NCBI GenBank assembly: GCA_019422485.1
Contig: JAHZDG010000001.1
Location: 114,699 to 138,607 of the forward strand
From: Alistipes sp.
GTDB taxonomy: Bacteria > Bacteroidota > Bacteroidia > Bacteroidales > Rikenellaceae
Direction: 5' to 3'
Length of the DNA stretch: 23,909 bases
Below, one piece after another: positions 22,275-23,909 of this stretch. A program made the position numbers and the translations under genes. Below the pieces are notes generated by a model. The model was not told the origin of the DNA. It did no database searches and saw only the letters and a list, made by a program, of their open reading frames with translations. Within the stretch, counting starts at the first letter, position 1; each line of letters opens with the position of its first letter.

Positions 22275-23909
22275 CTATTTCACATCGATGGTATAGTTAT
22301 CGTTGTAGCACACCTTAGCCCACTCCTGGTTGATAAACTTACCGGAAGATGCACTCTGACCAAAACGATAGGGCACCTGCAGCAACGGCAGTTCATCATC
22401 GTTGAGATAGGACACGAACTGCGAACCGTGCAATTTGATCGACCCGATGAAAAGTTTCCCCACATCATACCCCCGGTAGGCATACTGCGACGGCAGCGAG
22501 CCGAACTCCGACACATAACGGCGATCAAAATCCTGTACCCGTGCATTGCCCCGATCGGCATGATAGGAGGTTACATAACGCACATTCAGTTTAAAATAGA
22601 GACTGCGGTCGACATTCTGATAGCGGGCCCATTTCGAACTGCCGATCACCTTGATCACAGGGCTTTTGATACTGCGGGCCATCAGGTTGTTCTGCACCGA
22701 ACTGATACGGGCCAGAATTTCATCCGTCGCGATTTCGCTGCTGGACAATACGACCAATATATTCTCTTTGTCGCCGCTCAACAATTTTTCTACCTCGGCC
22801 GCCAGATGCGAGCTATGAGTGAGCCGATGAACCGACGAGGGCAACAACGGTTCGATCTCCTGTTTCAATTCCTGATCGACCGACGAAGCGGAAATCACGA
22901 TAACATTTTTATCGCCAGAGAGTTCTTCACGCAGCTTTTCGTTTTTGGTCGAAGCAGCTGGGAAGACCTGAAAAGCCGCCGGTGTTTCAATGCCATCAAT
23001 CGAGCCCAACGGTGATACGATCGGTATTCCGTTCGACTCAGCAAACCGAGCCGCCGGAGCAAAGCAGTCATCATACACCGGACCGATGATCAGATCGGCT
23101 TTCCGCACAGCAGGCTCCCGTAAAATCGACTGCACCTCGGCTTCTGAACGACCGGTATTGAAAACATCCACCTGGGCCGAGACTCCAATGCTTTTGAGTT
23201 CCCCCAGAGCCAACAAAAAACCCTGATAAAACTCTAAAAACTGAGGATTGGCCGAAGATTCCACCTGCAACGGCAGCAATACCGCCACATTCAACGGGGC
23301 CGTTTGATCCATCTGTTTAAACCGGAACGAACCGGTCGAACTCCATATCGGCTCCGATCCATTCACATCCTGCGCACCATCAACCGAAGGCATTCCCCAC
23401 GGTCCCGGAGTTCCCGCAGCAGCTTGCGTATTTTCCCCTGCGACAGGCTGCGCTGTAACGATCGTATCTTTTACCGGAATCCGAAGAATCGATCCCATTT
23501 TCAACCCTTCTTTCAGCTCTTCGGCGTTGTATTTTGCCAAAGTATCGACCGGAATATTCAGGCTCCGACTCAAGGAATAGAGCGTTTCTCCCTGTTTGAC
23601 CGCATGATGCGTAAAATGCGTCGAGACACTGTTCAAATTTTCTGTATACTGAGCGATCTCTTCCTTGATCTGTTCAGGATGCGTCTGTCCCTGACTTTTG
23701 ATCCGGACATTGATTTTTTGTCCGATGGACAGATGGGCCGGATCGAACCCCGGATTGTCCTCGATAAGGGTCTGCAGCGAAATCCCGTAACGACGTGAAA
23801 TCGAGTAGGCCGTTTCGCCCTGATTGACTACATGCGTATCGAATAAGCGACTCATTTTACGTTCCGATAACGGACGGCTCTCCGCCCGCATCACCGGAAT
23901 CTTAATGAC
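22275..23909 (-). CDS. LysM-domain protein fused to a periplasmic-binding-protein-like (receptor) domain, 5' end outside the window
   Basis: The frame is open to the right edge (545 codons including the stop), and the first visible residues VIKIPVM look like the end of another LysM repeat, so the true start lies outside; the GTG/ATG at about 23894 and the later ATG at 23855 are probably not starts. Two full LysM domains follow: HVVNQGETAYSISRRYGIS to QKINVRIK, and HAVKQGETLYSLSRSLNIP to ILRIPVKD. A Gln/Ala/Gly/Pro-rich linker leads to a type I periplasmic-binding fold (LNVAVLLPLQ, FYQGFLLALGEL, ADLIIGPVYDDCFAPAARFAESNGIPIVSPLGS). It is probably periplasmic or outer-membrane-bound and attached to peptidoglycan through LysM. 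The ligand is unknown; no transporter genes are adjacent. Confidence 0.85.
   Translation of the reverse strand, partial: VIKIPVMRAESRPLSERKMSRLFDTHVVNQGETAYSISRRYGISLQTLIEDNPGFDPAHLSIGQKINVRIKSQGQTHPEQIKEEIAQYTENLNSVSTHFTHHAVKQGETLYSLSRSLNIPVDTLAKYNAEELKEGLKMGSILRIPVKDTIVTAQPVAGENTQAAAGTPGPWGMPSVDGAQDVNGSEPIWSSTGSFRFKQMDQTAPLNVAVLLPLQVESSANPQFLEFYQGFLLALGELKSIGVSAQVDVFNTGRSEAEVQSILREPAVRKADLIIGPVYDDCFAPAARFAESNGIPIVSPLGSIDGIETPAAFQVFPAASTKNEKLREELSGDKNVIVISASSVDQELKQEIEPLLPSSVHRLTHSSHLAAEVEKLLSGDKENILVVLSSSEIATDEILARISSVQNNLMARSIKSPVIKVIGSSKWARYQNVDRSLYFKLNVRYVTSYHADRGNARVQDFDRRYVSEFGSLPSQYAYRGYDVGKLFIGSIKLHGSQFVSYLNDDELPLLQVPYRFGQSASSGKFINQEWAKVCYNDNYTIDVK

Noticed and set aside
1..23909. 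CRISPR array, phage, integrase, defence island or other mobile element
   Set aside because: No direct-repeat arrays, transposase or integrase motifs, or defence-type genes are present; the content is housekeeping plus an arsenic pair.

Overview
The window looks like a chromosomal housekeeping segment from a member of the Bacteroidota, most likely order Bacteroidales. The evidence is recurrent promoters with the Bacteroidota-type -7 box (TANNTTTG, here mostly TATCTTTG), an S46 dipeptidyl-peptidase, a stand-alone MnmD, a LysM plus periplasmic-binding-protein fusion, and Bacteroidales-like versions of TrmD, LpxB, HtpG and Rex. Base composition is mid to high for the order, about 60% G+C in a hand-counted trmD line. 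A Rikenellaceae/Alistipes-like source is a guess. No tRNA, rRNA, CRISPR, transposase, integrase or phage gene was seen, and no gene-free stretch exceeds 300 bases.

Layout. (1) 1-4623, minus strand, read right to left: rlmD, a degenerate LytM/M23-like exported protein, a SIMPL-domain exported protein, mnmD, cdd, and the 5' part of an RluA-family pseudouridine synthase cut by the left edge. (2) 4689-4731: a nearly symmetric divergent promoter. (3) 4745-11548, plus strand: an MBL-fold hydrolase, trmD, lpxB, an FAH-family protein, an SDR oxidoreductase, maf and an S46 peptidase predicted to be of the DPP11 (Asp/Glu-specific) type, closed by a strong terminator. (4) 11803-14703, minus strand: a HAD phosphatase and htpG, each with its own terminator. 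(5) 14901-17864, plus strand: rex, a RibF-like FAD synthetase with a shrunken riboflavin-kinase half, and guaB with a terminator. (6) 18030-18437: a thioesterase (+), convergent with ispF (-); ispF is divergent from pepD (+). (7) 20859-22100: a small arsenic module, arsR plus arsM, with three copies of one inverted-repeat operator. (8) 22275 to the right edge, minus strand: a LysM/periplasmic-binding fusion whose 5' end lies outside the window.

How the genes fit together. Four RNA-modification enzymes (RluA family, MnmD, RlmD, TrmD) lie in the first 6 kb, and rlmD shares its divergent promoter with the trmD operon. Lipid A synthesis (LpxB), a predicted house-cleaning pyrophosphatase (Maf), isoprenoid synthesis (IspF), purine synthesis (GuaB), NADH/NAD sensing (Rex) and flavin activation (RibF) are core metabolism. 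S46 peptidase and PepD fit peptide use. ArsR/ArsM form a methylation-based arsenic response without an efflux pump in view.

No clearly new multi-gene system is visible. The best leads are the three-operator ars regulon with a terminator built over the arsR stop codon, the RibF without a recognisable kinase active site, the catalytically dead LytM protein, and the palindromic divergent promoter.
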